From the NCBI GenBank assembly GCA_023014485.1, contig JAJOZX010002574.1, positions 292,501 to 356,500 on the forward strand: 64,000 nt of DNA. Direction: 5' to 3'. Each line of letters opens with the position of its first letter. Position 1 is the first letter of the stretch. Below the pieces are notes generated by a model. That model had not been told where the DNA came from, did no database searches, and worked only from the letters and a program-made list of their open reading frames with translations. Positions 44,695 through 53,489 of this stretch are shown here, in pieces. The translations under genes were made by a program, and so were the position numbers. The DNA comes from Bathynomus jamesi. Taxonomy: Eukaryota; Arthropoda; Malacostraca; Isopoda; Cirolanidae.

Positions 44695-45171
44695 TAGGGA
44701 TGTACCAATAAATCGGTATCGGTGACGATAGTAGATTTTTATCAATATTGATATCAACAATTTTTTTTAAATATCGGCATCGGTGATGATAGTAGATTTT
44801 TATCAATATTGGTATCGGCAATTTTTTTAAAATATCGGCTGATATTTCAAAAGTACGATTTTTCTAAAATTATGAATAAAAGACTATTTAGAGGATGAAA
44901 CTTCCAATATTTTATTGTTTTATCACTTAACATATATATATATATATATATATATATGTTAAACACAGACCGTGCATGGCACAAGGAACTCTTCTGGGAA
45001 AATTAAATCCACTATAGTCCGAATAAGTAATGATAAATGACAAATACCATTTGTCATTTATCATTACTTATTCGGACTATAGTGGATTTAATTTTCCCAG
45101 AAGAGTTCCTTGTGCCATGCACGGTCTGTGTTTAACATATATTGTTCTCAGGGAACCATTCTGAGTTTGTG

Positions 45172-45202
<31 letters not shown>

Positions 45203-45644
45203 CAGTATATCATATATATTATTATATCTATAAAAATTATGCTATTAATACACACATCTTTAAATAGGTCAGGATATAGACAAGTGTAAATCCTTTGAGA
45301 AATAGGTAGGCCTATAAAGCCTAGAAAGCCAAAAAACTATCTTGTAGTCATAGCTCACAATATTACCCAGCTAGCTGGTTAAAAACACATTTACTAAGAC
45401 CAATATAGGCCCGTAGTCCAACTGTATAACAAACAAAACTATAACATCTAATGCAGTGTTGCCATCTTCAATGAAAAGGATTATATATTGCTTTGTTGCC
45501 AACTTTTCAACACAGAAAATAAATTATGAATATGTTACAAAAATATGACAAACTAATAAACCCTAACTGGATATCAGTATCAGTTGATACTGTTTTTAAT
45601 TATCGGTATCAGTTATTGGCTAAAAGCGATATTGGTACACCCTA
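44695..45644. mobile_element. hAT MITE (950 bp) carrying a long palindrome
   Basis: Tips TAGGGATGTACCAATAA (44695) and TTGGTACACCCTA (ending 45644). Flanks GTATCAAC (44687-44694) and GTATCTAC (45645-45652), 7 of 8 matching. CGGTATCGG-type repeats lie inside both ends. Confidence 0.85.
44952..45142. repeat. 94-bp perfect palindrome with 3-base spacer
   Basis: Arms 44952-45045 and 45049-45142 with spacer ACC. I found no mismatch between the arms. (TA)n tracts lie at 44933-44957 and 45175-45195. The sequence would form a very stable hairpin. Confidence 0.93.
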
Positions 45645-46290
45645 GTATCTACATCTTTCTTTCTAATGGATCTAGATATACAAAAGTTTTCAATGGTCAT
45701 TTTTTACGAAAAATTTTTTAATTTTTAGAATATTTAAGGCAGATGAGCAAAAAAATTTATATCTATATGCTGGAGTAATGCCAACTAACACAGGAATAAA
45801 AAAAACCCATTGACCCCTACCCTGGTGATCATGGAGCAGATATATACAAAAATCCTAAAATTGTGCAGTTACCCCATTTTACGGTAATTCTTATGTTAGG
45901 CCTCACTTATAATACTACATCCAAGCATGGTCCCCTCACTTTAGACACAATGCTTAAAGGTGTGCATCATTGATCTAACCAAGCTTATCCCTAACCTAAG
46001 ATTTGAATACAGGGAAAGATTAAAGGAACTGGTATGTTTAGTTTTGAGAGATGTTGTTTGATAGGAGATAGATGTTCAAAATGTTTTCAGGTTTGGACAA
46101 TTTAGTTGCAAGTCACTTTTTCTAATTAGAGGCTGAGAGAATAACTGAAGAGCCTAAAAAGAAAATTAGAAAACTTGTAGACTTGATCTGCAAGAATACT
46201 TTGTCATAGTAGTCAATTTTTGGAATGACATGCCATATGTGGTCAATAGTAGCTCATTAGTTAGTTTTAAGGGTTAAGATTTGGTAGAAT

Positions 46291-47015
46291 ACATCCACCA
46301 AACTCAATATTTATATAATGAGATAGAGCGAAAAAAACAAGAAAAACAAGAATACTTTATTCTATGCTAATTTTAGCGGAAATTCCAATTTATTGAGATA
46401 TTTACTTCCAAAATTATTAAATTTGGCTCCATTATTCACTCATCAAACCTTTCATCCATGTATATGTAGTCATGTTATTATTAGTCAATCAGCAGCTGCC
46501 CCATTGTCACGACCTCATGCATTTCGAAATTAAATTTTGGCACCATTATTCATTAGTCAAACCATCTCATCCTGTGTGTCTGTAGTCATGTTATCATCAT
46601 TACCCAATCAGCAACTTCCCTATTATCACATGACACCCTGCGCATGTCCAGCACTGAAATTTTAATTCAATAGAACTTTGCTTCAGAGTGGCTGTGTGTA
46701 TTAACAAGTTTTGAGGGACAATAGCACTGCTGTCACTATATTTCAAGCTCACAGCATGCTCAAGACCTCTCTTACCTGTCCTCAGTGTGGTAATGAACTT
46801 AATTACCATGAAACCTCCCATAATTAATGCAAGTGTACTGATAATTTCCAACTACTACTTACCTTTCCAGGTTCCAAATTCATTATAGGGTAACCATGCT
46901 CAGTTAGGTCAACTGTATACCCTTGACAATTGGTTAGGTTAAGTTGTGCTATTTTGTTAGTTTTAACTGTACACTCTTGATGATTGGTTAGGTTACTTTT
47001 GCCATGAATATTACT
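46291..47015. other. Repeat-rich spacer, no gene
   Basis: Contains a diverged tandem pair of about 126 bp (46405-46530 and 46531-46660, sharing CACCATTATTCA and GTAGTCATGTTAT). Two TTGGTTAGGTTA blocks (46925 and 46985) belong to a dispersed repeat also present at 48700 and 62730. Confidence 0.55.
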
Positions 47016-47207
47016 GATGAAAATTGGTTTTTCTTGTGTATTTCATGCTGTTTCAATTGATTCTGGCCTTTTTAGCCCACAATTTCCCTCTTCTTCAAAG
47101 CCTGGGGAGGGGGAGAGGAATATCCATAATGGTGCATTTGTGCCAAAAATGAAGGTCAGATTCAATTGAAACAGCATGAAATACACCAGAAAAACCTATT
47201 TTCATCA
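47016..47207. repeat. Inverted repeat, ~57-bp arms
   Basis: The left arm GATGAAAATTGGTTTTTC through TGTTTCAATTGATTC pairs with the right arm GATTCAATTGAAACAGC ending TTTTCATC at 47207. About 75 bp lies between. A few mismatches. Confidence 0.8.
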
Positions 47208-47400
47208 CTAGTTTAGGTGGATATGTTCTACTGAATTTTTACTATTTTAAGAAAAATTTGGATGCTTTCATGAATGAGAGATGGTTTGTAGATTTTAAAT
47301 ATTGTATATCCTTAGCTTAAGTTATGTAGGCTACTTTGGTAGCTTGTAAATAGTTGTATGTTAATTAGCTGACTTGAGATTGACATTTTGCACAGTTTTA
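47208..47400 (+). pseudogene. Probable LINE 3' end fragment
   Basis: Reads FKKNLDAFMNERWFV near 47250-47295, similar to the last residues of CR1-like RTs (F-K-x-x-L-D). It may belong to the LINE relic at 41995-46290, separated by further insertions. Very short; weak support. Confidence 0.35.
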
Positions 47401-47436
47401 TTATAAAATATAGTAACGATGCAGTTTCATGCAGGG

Positions 47437-47650
47437 CTGTGGAGTCGGAGTCGTGGAGTCGGAGTCGTGGAGTCGGAGTCGTGGAGTCGGAGTCGTGGAG
47501 TCGGAGTCGTGGAGTCGGAGTCGTGGAGTCGGAGTCGTGGAGTCGGAGTCGTGGAGTCGGAGCCGTGGAGTCGGAGCCGTGGAGTCGGAGCCGTGGAGTC
47601 GGAGTCGTGGAGTCGGAGTCGTGGAGTCGGAGTCGTGGAGTCGGAGTTGC
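47437..47650. repeat. 14-bp minisatellite (GTGGAGTCGGAGTC)n
   Basis: About 15 units with occasional GTC to GCC changes, then two ATAGTTGGATGGAGTC variants to 47703. All three frames on both strands are open here because the unit lacks stops. The apparent Ser/Arg/Gly and Thr/Pro/Arg repeat proteins are not genes. Confidence 0.95.
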
Positions 47651-47784
47651 ATAGTTGGATGGAGTCGGAGTTGGAGTTGCATAGTTGGATGGAGTCGGAG
47701 TCGGTGCAAATCCTTCAATTATAACCATAGCAGCCGAGGCCTAGCTCAATTTTATGAATAAAATAGATTTAACCTAATGTTTTA

Positions 47785-47930
47785 ATATATAATATAATAT
47801 ATAAATAATATATAAATAATATATAAATAATATATAAATAATATATAAATAATATATAAATAATATATAAATAATATATAATAAATAATATATAATATAT
47901 AAATATAAATAATATATAAATATAGTTGCT
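47785..47930. repeat. 11-bp AT minisatellite (ATATAAATAAT)n
   Basis: About eight to ten imperfect units, followed by TAAT repeats near 47935-47955. Confidence 0.9.
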
Positions 47931-48246
47931 TATAATTAATTAATTAATTAACATAATTAATAATAAGGAAATTTAAAAATTTTGTACTAGCAACCCTAAA
48001 TCTTTTTCAAATTTTTAGATTTCAATTTGCTAATTTTGATAAGCATCACTGAAAGAAGATTTAATGGAAGCGATCCTTTTTTAAAAACAAATTCAGTTTA
48101 GGTTAGTATATTTTGTTACGGATGTTTATAATACAAAAACATCTTATTAATTTGCTAAACCAATAATAATCTTATTTTGTTTAAGCTTCAATCAGTTTGT
48201 ATTTTGGGATTTATTGTCATTTTTAATAGAGAGAAAAAAAGCCATT

Positions 48247-48306
48247 AAGGCATAGTTATAGCCACTAAGTACCCTGATGAGTCATGTGGTGGTGACGAAA
48301 TGCCTT
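48247..48306 (+). ncRNA. Hammerhead self-cleaving ribozyme (type III layout)
   Basis: All invariant core elements are present in order. Stem III 5' strand AAGGCA (48247-48252), cleavage dinucleotide UA (48253-48254), stem I region (48255-48273), CUGAUGA (48274-48280), stem II GUCA with loop UGUGGUGG and UGAC (48281-48296), GAAA (48297-48300), stem III 3' strand UGCCUU (48301-48306). Stems II and III pair perfectly. Stem I pairs G-C, mismatch U/C, U-A, A-U, U-G with loop AGCCACUAA, so it has one weak position. Predicted cleavage is after 48254. AATAAA follows at 48329. Such ribozymes occur in Penelope-like elements and retrozymes. Activity may be reduced by the stem I mismatch. Confidence 0.75.
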
Positions 48307-48574
48307 GTTTATGAATCTCCATTGGCCTAATAAAACTAATTGTAATCAATTTGGCCTTAACATTCCATCGGAGTCGGAGTTGTAATTATGCAAGTCAGAT
48401 TTCTGGAGTCGGAGTTGGAATGTTAAAATTTTGGAGTTGGAGTCGGCAAATTTTATCACTGACTCACAGCCTGGTTTCATGGCTCCATCTAAATTTTTTC
48501 CCAGCAGTTGCAGAGGAATACAAAACACTATTATTTACATTGCAGATGAGTATTTTGTATTCTTCCATGACTTT

Positions 48575-48922
48575 GCAGATCTGTAAAAGTAGCAGAAAAA
48601 ACCAAGAATTATCACCAAATAATGTAGAAAAAATAATTATCACCAATTAAATAACTAAGGTCAACTGAATGGCCAGTTAGGTCAACTGTACACCCTTGAT
48701 GATTGGTTAGATTAAGTTGATATTTTTGTTAACTAATAAAAATATCACAACTTAACCTAACCAATCATCAATGGCATTCAATTAACTTAACTGGGCATTC
48801 AATTAACCTAACTGGGCATTCAATTACCTTAGTTATTTAATTGGTGATAATAATTATTTTTTCTGCATTATTTGATGATAATTCTCAATTTTTTTCTGCT
48901 AGGCCTACTTTTACAGCTCTGC
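48575..48922. repeat. Inverted repeat of a dispersed family (~350 bp)
   Basis: The left arm starts GCAGATCTGTAAAAGTAGC and the right arm ends ACTTTTACAGCTCTGC. Shared inner blocks are GGTGATAATAATTATTT and AATTGAATGCC/GGTTAGGTTAAG types. The left arm sequence recurs at 62634-62740. Confidence 0.8.
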
Positions 48923-49106
48923 TACTTTGACCAAATTTAACACAATCCTCTGTAACTAGTTTAAGCTCACTGATGGAAGATCCAGTACACACATCTACCA
49001 TCATCAATGTTACACTCCAAACTGATGCATTTCCACCTCATTGCTACATTTATAGGCAATCATGTGGTGGAATGGCACAAAGTATGTAGTTCTTATTAAA
49101 AAATAC
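48923..49106. other. Spacer with repeat-family sequence
   Basis: Contains AATTTAACACAATCCTCTG near 48936, the inverse of a block near 62450, so the dispersed family extends beyond the fold-back arms. No gene. Confidence 0.4.
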
Positions 49107-49345
49107 AGTACTTTTGCATTATCCTCCCAACACTAATTTTTTTTATAATGGAAGGAAAATAAAGTATGTTAGCAAAACACTTTTAACGCCTGCGGCGGGC
49201 TGTTTTTAACCTAACCTAACCTAACCTAACCTAACCTAACCTAATCCCAACACTAATTTTCTTTTATTATGGAAGCAAAATAAAGTACCAAAACCAAACC
49301 AACATTATATAAAAAAATTAGTGTTGGGAGGATAATGCAAAAGAA
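49107..49345. repeat. Fold-back enclosing telomere-like repeats
   Basis: Arms TTTTGCATTATCCTCCCAAC near 49112 and GTTGGGAGGATAATGCAAAA near 49323 (about 40 bp). A further direct partial copy (CCCAACACTAATTTTC) begins at 49247. The centre has a GC hairpin (GCCTGCGGCGGGC, 49190) and the (CCTAA)n block. Confidence 0.85.
49209..49245. repeat. Interstitial (TTAGG)n telomere-type repeat, 7 copies
   Basis: Seven uninterrupted AACCT units on the plus strand, equal to TTAGG on the minus strand. This is the ancestral arthropod telomere motif. Confidence 0.93.
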
Positions 49346-49418
49346 CCAAAAATACTTTATGGGGTTTACAAAAACTTTACTAATGCCATGGTCTTTAGAC
49401 AGTCTCCAAACATACATA

Positions 49419-49959
49419 CAGTGGACCCCGATTTGAGTACGTAATCCATTCCAGCATGGCGTACTCAATTCGAAATGTACTCAAATCGAACTTAATAACC
49501 TATGGGAATTAATTAATTCGTTCCAAAACCCAAAAATTTCACCCCACCCCTACTTTTTCTATAGAAATTGGCCTATGAAATTTAGTAATTGTATTAAAAA
49601 TAGACAGAATAGAATACAAAATACATACCATACAATATAGACAAAATAGAATAATCCTGTAGGAGTCTTGCTTGATGTGCTGGAAGTTCCAGATGAGGAA
49701 TGGAGGGGAGGAATTATTGTTTGGAGGGAGAGTCTCCTTCCATGATGATGTCTGGTAACTCATCAGGGCTAGGCGTTCTTAGGCCCACAGCCCACATTAG
49801 ACCCCGAATGTTCCCGCAACGAATGCTCTAGACAAACTGAAATGCGTTCAGCGTCACCGGCTGGCATACTCAAATCGAGTTTTCTACTCAAGTCGAGTCA
49901 ATAGGAGCCTATGGATGAGCGTACTCAAATCGATGCGTACTCAAATCGGGGGTCCACTG
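49419..49959. mobile_element. pogo/Tigger-type MITE (541 bp)
   Basis: Tips CAGTGGACCCCGATTTGAG (49419) and CTCAAATCGGGGGTCCACTG (ending 49959), flanked by TA on both sides. ACTCAAATCGA repeats inside both ends. No coding remnant. Confidence 0.9.
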
Positions 49960-50005
49960 TATTTAAGTAATTATTTGTTTTAGTGCTCCCTCTCCTTTCT
50001 GAACC

Positions 50006-50178
50006 AAAACACATTTTTCTGGTGTTTTTTGGTGTGATTTGTTCAAATCTGAACTTCGTTTCTTTGGGAAATGAGCCATTTTTTAGAAATTTTCAATTTT
50101 AAAATTTCTCAAAAATGGCTGATTTCCCAAAGAAATGAAGTTTGGATTTGAGCAAAAAACACCAGAAAAATATGTTTT
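50006..50178. repeat. Inverted repeat, ~78-bp arms
   Basis: AAAACACATTTTTCTGGTG (50006) pairs with CACCAGAAAAATATGTTTT (ending 50178), with TTTCTTTGGGAAATGAGCC and GGCTGATTTCCCAAAGAAA nearer the centre (about 50090). Some mismatches. Confidence 0.85.
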
Positions 50179-50947
50179 ACCTAACCTAACTCTTTTACAA
50201 TAATATTGGTCAGCAACTTGTCTATAATTACACTCATGACCACACTGCGGACAAATAACAAGTAGGTAAAACACTGTGACTGGTAAAGAAAACTTCAGCA
50301 TCGTCTTCTTTTTTATAAATATCTTGTATTAATTGATAGTAATCCAAATCACAACCTCCACAAACCATAGCAAAAAGTGAACTGAAAAAGCATTTTGGAA
50401 CGAGTATACATTATGGGAGATTCAGAATGCACGTCTCTGATTGGTCAGATAAGGTCACATGAAACAAAAATAGATTTAATTGGCTGATTTGACCTATGTT
50501 TCCTAATTTTGCCACGAGATGTCAACCCCATAAAACTGGAGAGAATGGAGCAGCAAAATTTTAACCAAGGAAAGAGCTAAACACTGGGTCAATGGCCTGT
50601 AATGGCTGCTTATTGACGTCTAAATTTTTTTTTTTCCCGTAAAAAATATATTTCCTTGATTTTTATCAGTTTCCCTGAGGTTTCAAGGTGTCCTGAATAC
50701 GAATTTATATGTTAAATTGTCATAGAATGTCTCCTATCGAAAATGAAGGGAGTATTAAAATGAATATTTACCCATATTTATGGTTTTTACAACTAAAATA
50801 TCGGTATTCATGGCGCTGTGAAACTGCATAACTATTTACCTAAAATATAGCTCATGACTTTGATAATGTAGATAGGCCCAGTGGCTTCATTTTCAAAATG
50901 AAATGCAATGTGCACAACAAGCGCCAAGTTTAACTGCTCCTGCGCAT
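50179..50947. other. Spacer, no gene seen
   Basis: No coding or structural signal recognised. A 72-codon minus-strand frame (50083-50301) has no recognisable domain apart from a CPQCGHEC cysteine pair, which is too little to call. Confidence 0.4.
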
Positions 50948-51572
50948 GATATTACTAGTGATGTAAAAAAACCATTTTTTTTTTTTTTTTTGTCGTTTTT
51001 CTGTTTTTTTTTTTTTTAATAATTAATATAGATATTGCCAATTTAATTATAAGGTATACTTTTGCAATGATATATATTATAAAAATAAATAAATAAATAA
51101 TAAAATAGGCCATATGGTACCAGTATAGAATGTCCTTTTCAGCCTATTTACAGAAAAAACTGGCCTCTTTCTTGCACTGAAAGTCTTGTATCTTGAGATC
51201 CATTAAACTTGCGAGAACACTGGCTGGGAGCTGACTGCCCATTGTCCAACCTTTCCAGGACTCTCCCATCCATTCCTCGGATTTTGAATCTCCCACTTAA
51301 CTATCCTTTAGACCCGCGATGACAATTCCCCCCCCCCCACGAGACCATCCATATATATATATATATATACATACACATACACCCATATACATATATACCA
51401 ATATATACATAAATACTTATATACACATTTATATCTATTGTATACCCCATACACATGCATACATCCAGAATTCCAGATACATATGCATGCATACTCACAT
51501 ATATACCTACACAAACTCATACACTCTATTTCGCCCTTTCATTACCTCCGAGATCATTTAGTACATACAGTA

Positions 51573-51805
51573 ATATCCATACAGCCAAAAGAAACCAATT
51601 AAGCACAGACAGAGCAGCAAAGCTAGTATTTATATCCCAAAATGCAAAATTCCAAGAAAGTGAAGTAAAACATGGTGCTACATTGGCTTCGTCAACATCC
51701 AAATCTGCAATAAATACCAGTACCTGTGATATTGAAACTATTTGCTTTAATCAATCTAGTGATAATGATTCTTCAATGGAAATAGAATCAGATAATGAAA
51801 GTTAA
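51573..51805 (+). pseudogene. hAT transposase C-terminal remnant
   Basis: Reads AKRNQLSTDRAAKLVFISQN, the last helix of the hAT dimerisation domain, followed by a Ser/Asp-rich tail (SSDNDSSMEIESDNES) and TAA at 51803-51805. Upstream of it the frame runs into a TA/CA-rich microsatellite (51352-51530), so the rest of the gene is gone. The tail segment is duplicated downstream in diverged form at about 52020-52205. Confidence 0.65.
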
Positions 51806-51893
51806 ACAGCATTAGGTTAACACAAAGGTTAAAGAAAGAGATGAATATTTATATTTTTTTATTTTTCTATTTGGAATATATATATATATATAT

Positions 51894-51962
<69 letters not shown>

Positions 51963-52205
51963 TGGTATTCTTGCCAATCACAATTATATCTATTGTTTTA
52001 TACCAGTATTATGTATATTATACCAGTACCTATGATATTGAAACTAGCATATATGCTCTACCCAATCTAGTGATGATTCTTCCATGGAAATGAAGGTTAA
52101 CCAACATTAGGTTAACAAAAAGGTTCAAAAAAAGGTGAATATTTTTTTTTTCGATCTGGAATATATATACTGGTACTCTTGCCAATCACAATTATGTATA
52201 TTGTT
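51716..52205. repeat. Diverged tandem duplication with (TA)n core
   Basis: The first unit (51716 to about 52018) and second unit (about 52019-52205) share CCAGTACCT, GATATTGAAACTA, ATCTAGTGAT, ATTAGGTTAAC and TTGCCAATCACAATTAT. A long (TA)n lies at 51879-51952 in the first unit only. Confidence 0.8.
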
Positions 52206-52543
52206 TGAAATGAGGAAGAATGTTTTATGTTCTAGTTAAAAAATATAGGTATATACATATAAAAAATGAGGGTTTGTTTTTCCTTTCTATTATATACTTT
52301 TTGTGTGATTCAGTTTTCTAAAAGATGACTATATACATATACTAGGTATAACCGTATAAGCATGGTAGTATAGTAAATTATAGGTAATACTAATATACTT
52401 ATTAGATTAAAGGAAGAAAAATATGGAATAAGTTTAAAACAATAAAAAACAAAAAAAACAGACTATCTTCGTTTTAAACAAAAAAACGACAAAAAAAATA
52501 AAAAAAAACACAATAAAAAACGACTCACATCACTAGATATTAC

Positions 52544-52736
52544 ACCAGACTTGTCAGGCCATAACATTTATTTTTTTCAGTCAAGCATCTACATCACTCC
52601 CATTATCTACCTGACCAGTCACAAACTCTTAAAAAGTCTACGAGATTAGACAAACAAGACCTTCCTGATCTAAATTCATGTTGGGAACTAGAAACAAGAT
52701 AAAAATTTTCCAAATGCTCTTGAATCTTATTTCATA
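52544..52736. other. Spacer
   Basis: Short non-coding stretch between the hAT duplication and the LINE 3' tail. Nothing recognised. Confidence 0.4.
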
Positions 52737-53489
52737 AGAACATAAGAAATTTTTATAGTGGACACACTAGGGGCACTTCAGCCCATCAAGGTGGCTCCAC
52801 TATGTAAAAACTGCCTGTACATTGGCAATAACCAATTTTTATAAGACTAATTAAGTATCAATTTAAAACTAATTATCAATTTAAAACTAAAAATAGAATC
52901 TCTGGATCCAGAGGATCAAAGTCATAATAGGCTACTATCCACAAATATGTTACACACTATATCTATTTATAACTGACATGCAAATATATCAGATCCAAAG
53001 AATCCAGTCAATTTCATTATGGTACCCATCAATACCAGTACCATGCCAACCAAAAATAAGTCACGGTCCATATCAATTGCGGACCAAGTCACAATTTACA
53101 TCCATATACATTACAATATACTATATATACTTAAGAGGAAAAGTGTACGTGTGGCTGTAAAGACTGTACAGTAATGTAATGGAGAAATGTGTGTGCATCC
53201 ATTTTGGGTCTCCCATTTAAAGGTGTTTGTGAGGCAAGTGAAGATCATGAGTTTTTCAATACCTCACAGTACTATGAAGGGCACTGCTCAGCAGAGGAAT
53301 CTCTTTAAATAGGGTGTGTAAGGACAGAGAGTATCCCCTAACCCAAGATGCTGCCTCCCTATATCCCACAACACCTGTGTTGAGCTGTGGGATCTATCAC
53401 CCAAATGCACATAATATATATGAAATAAACTAGTACCATTCATGCAATAAAAATGGGCTTAAACACCATCACCAGATGTCCCTTGCAGA

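Larger units (their letters stand above)
42127..45884 (-). mobile_element. pogo-like transposon with CCGTAAAATGGGGTAA-type ends
   Basis: Left tip TCCATAAAATGGGATTAC (42127), right tip CCGTAAAATGGGGTAAC read inward from 45884. TA flanks at 42125-42126 and 45885-45886. Further AAAGTTACTCC/GGAGTAACTTTGC repeats lie inside the left end (42310-42372). It carries a minus-strand transposase and is interrupted by hAT sequences. Confidence 0.78.
41995..46290 (+). pseudogene. CR1/L2-like LINE RT C-terminus, split by a pogo-like element
   Basis: 41995-42126 reads NNLGIIVSSILKFSEQFLKA, then RNKANKMLGIIKRNITRARK, a LINE RT C-terminal block. The reading stops at the TA where the pogo-like element is inserted and resumes at 45885 with NSYVRPHL, YYIQAWSPHF and YRERLKEL, then near 46215 NFWNDMPYVVNSSSLVSF. 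This is the end of the same domain. Joining the two parts restores the expected order without loss, so the LINE was there first. Multiple stops and slips show an old copy. Confidence 0.75.
47432..48473. mobile_element. hAT-like MITE with GTGGAGTCGGAGTC minisatellite
   Basis: Tips CAGGGCTGTGGAGTC (47432) and GACTCACAGCCTG (ending 48473). Perfect 8-bp duplication GTTTCATG (47424-47431 and 48474-48481). Both ends are built of GGAGTCGGAGT repeats. It encloses AT minisatellites and a hammerhead ribozyme. Confidence 0.9.
50956..52535 (+). mobile_element. hAT element with TAGTGATGTA tips (relative of 25816-27080)
   Basis: Tips TAGTGATGTA (50956) and ACATCACTA (ending 52535) with a perfect 8-bp duplication GATATTAC (50948-50955, 52536-52543). 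T-runs and GTCGTTTTTC / GAAAACGAC-like blocks lie inside the ends. The tip is shared with the hAT at 25816, but the GCGGATG clusters are absent. Confidence 0.9.

Noticed and set aside
47312..47761. Ser/Arg/Val or Thr/Pro/Arg/Leu repeat proteins
   Set aside because: They are the 14-bp minisatellite read in each frame; the unit contains no stop, so open frames carry no information.
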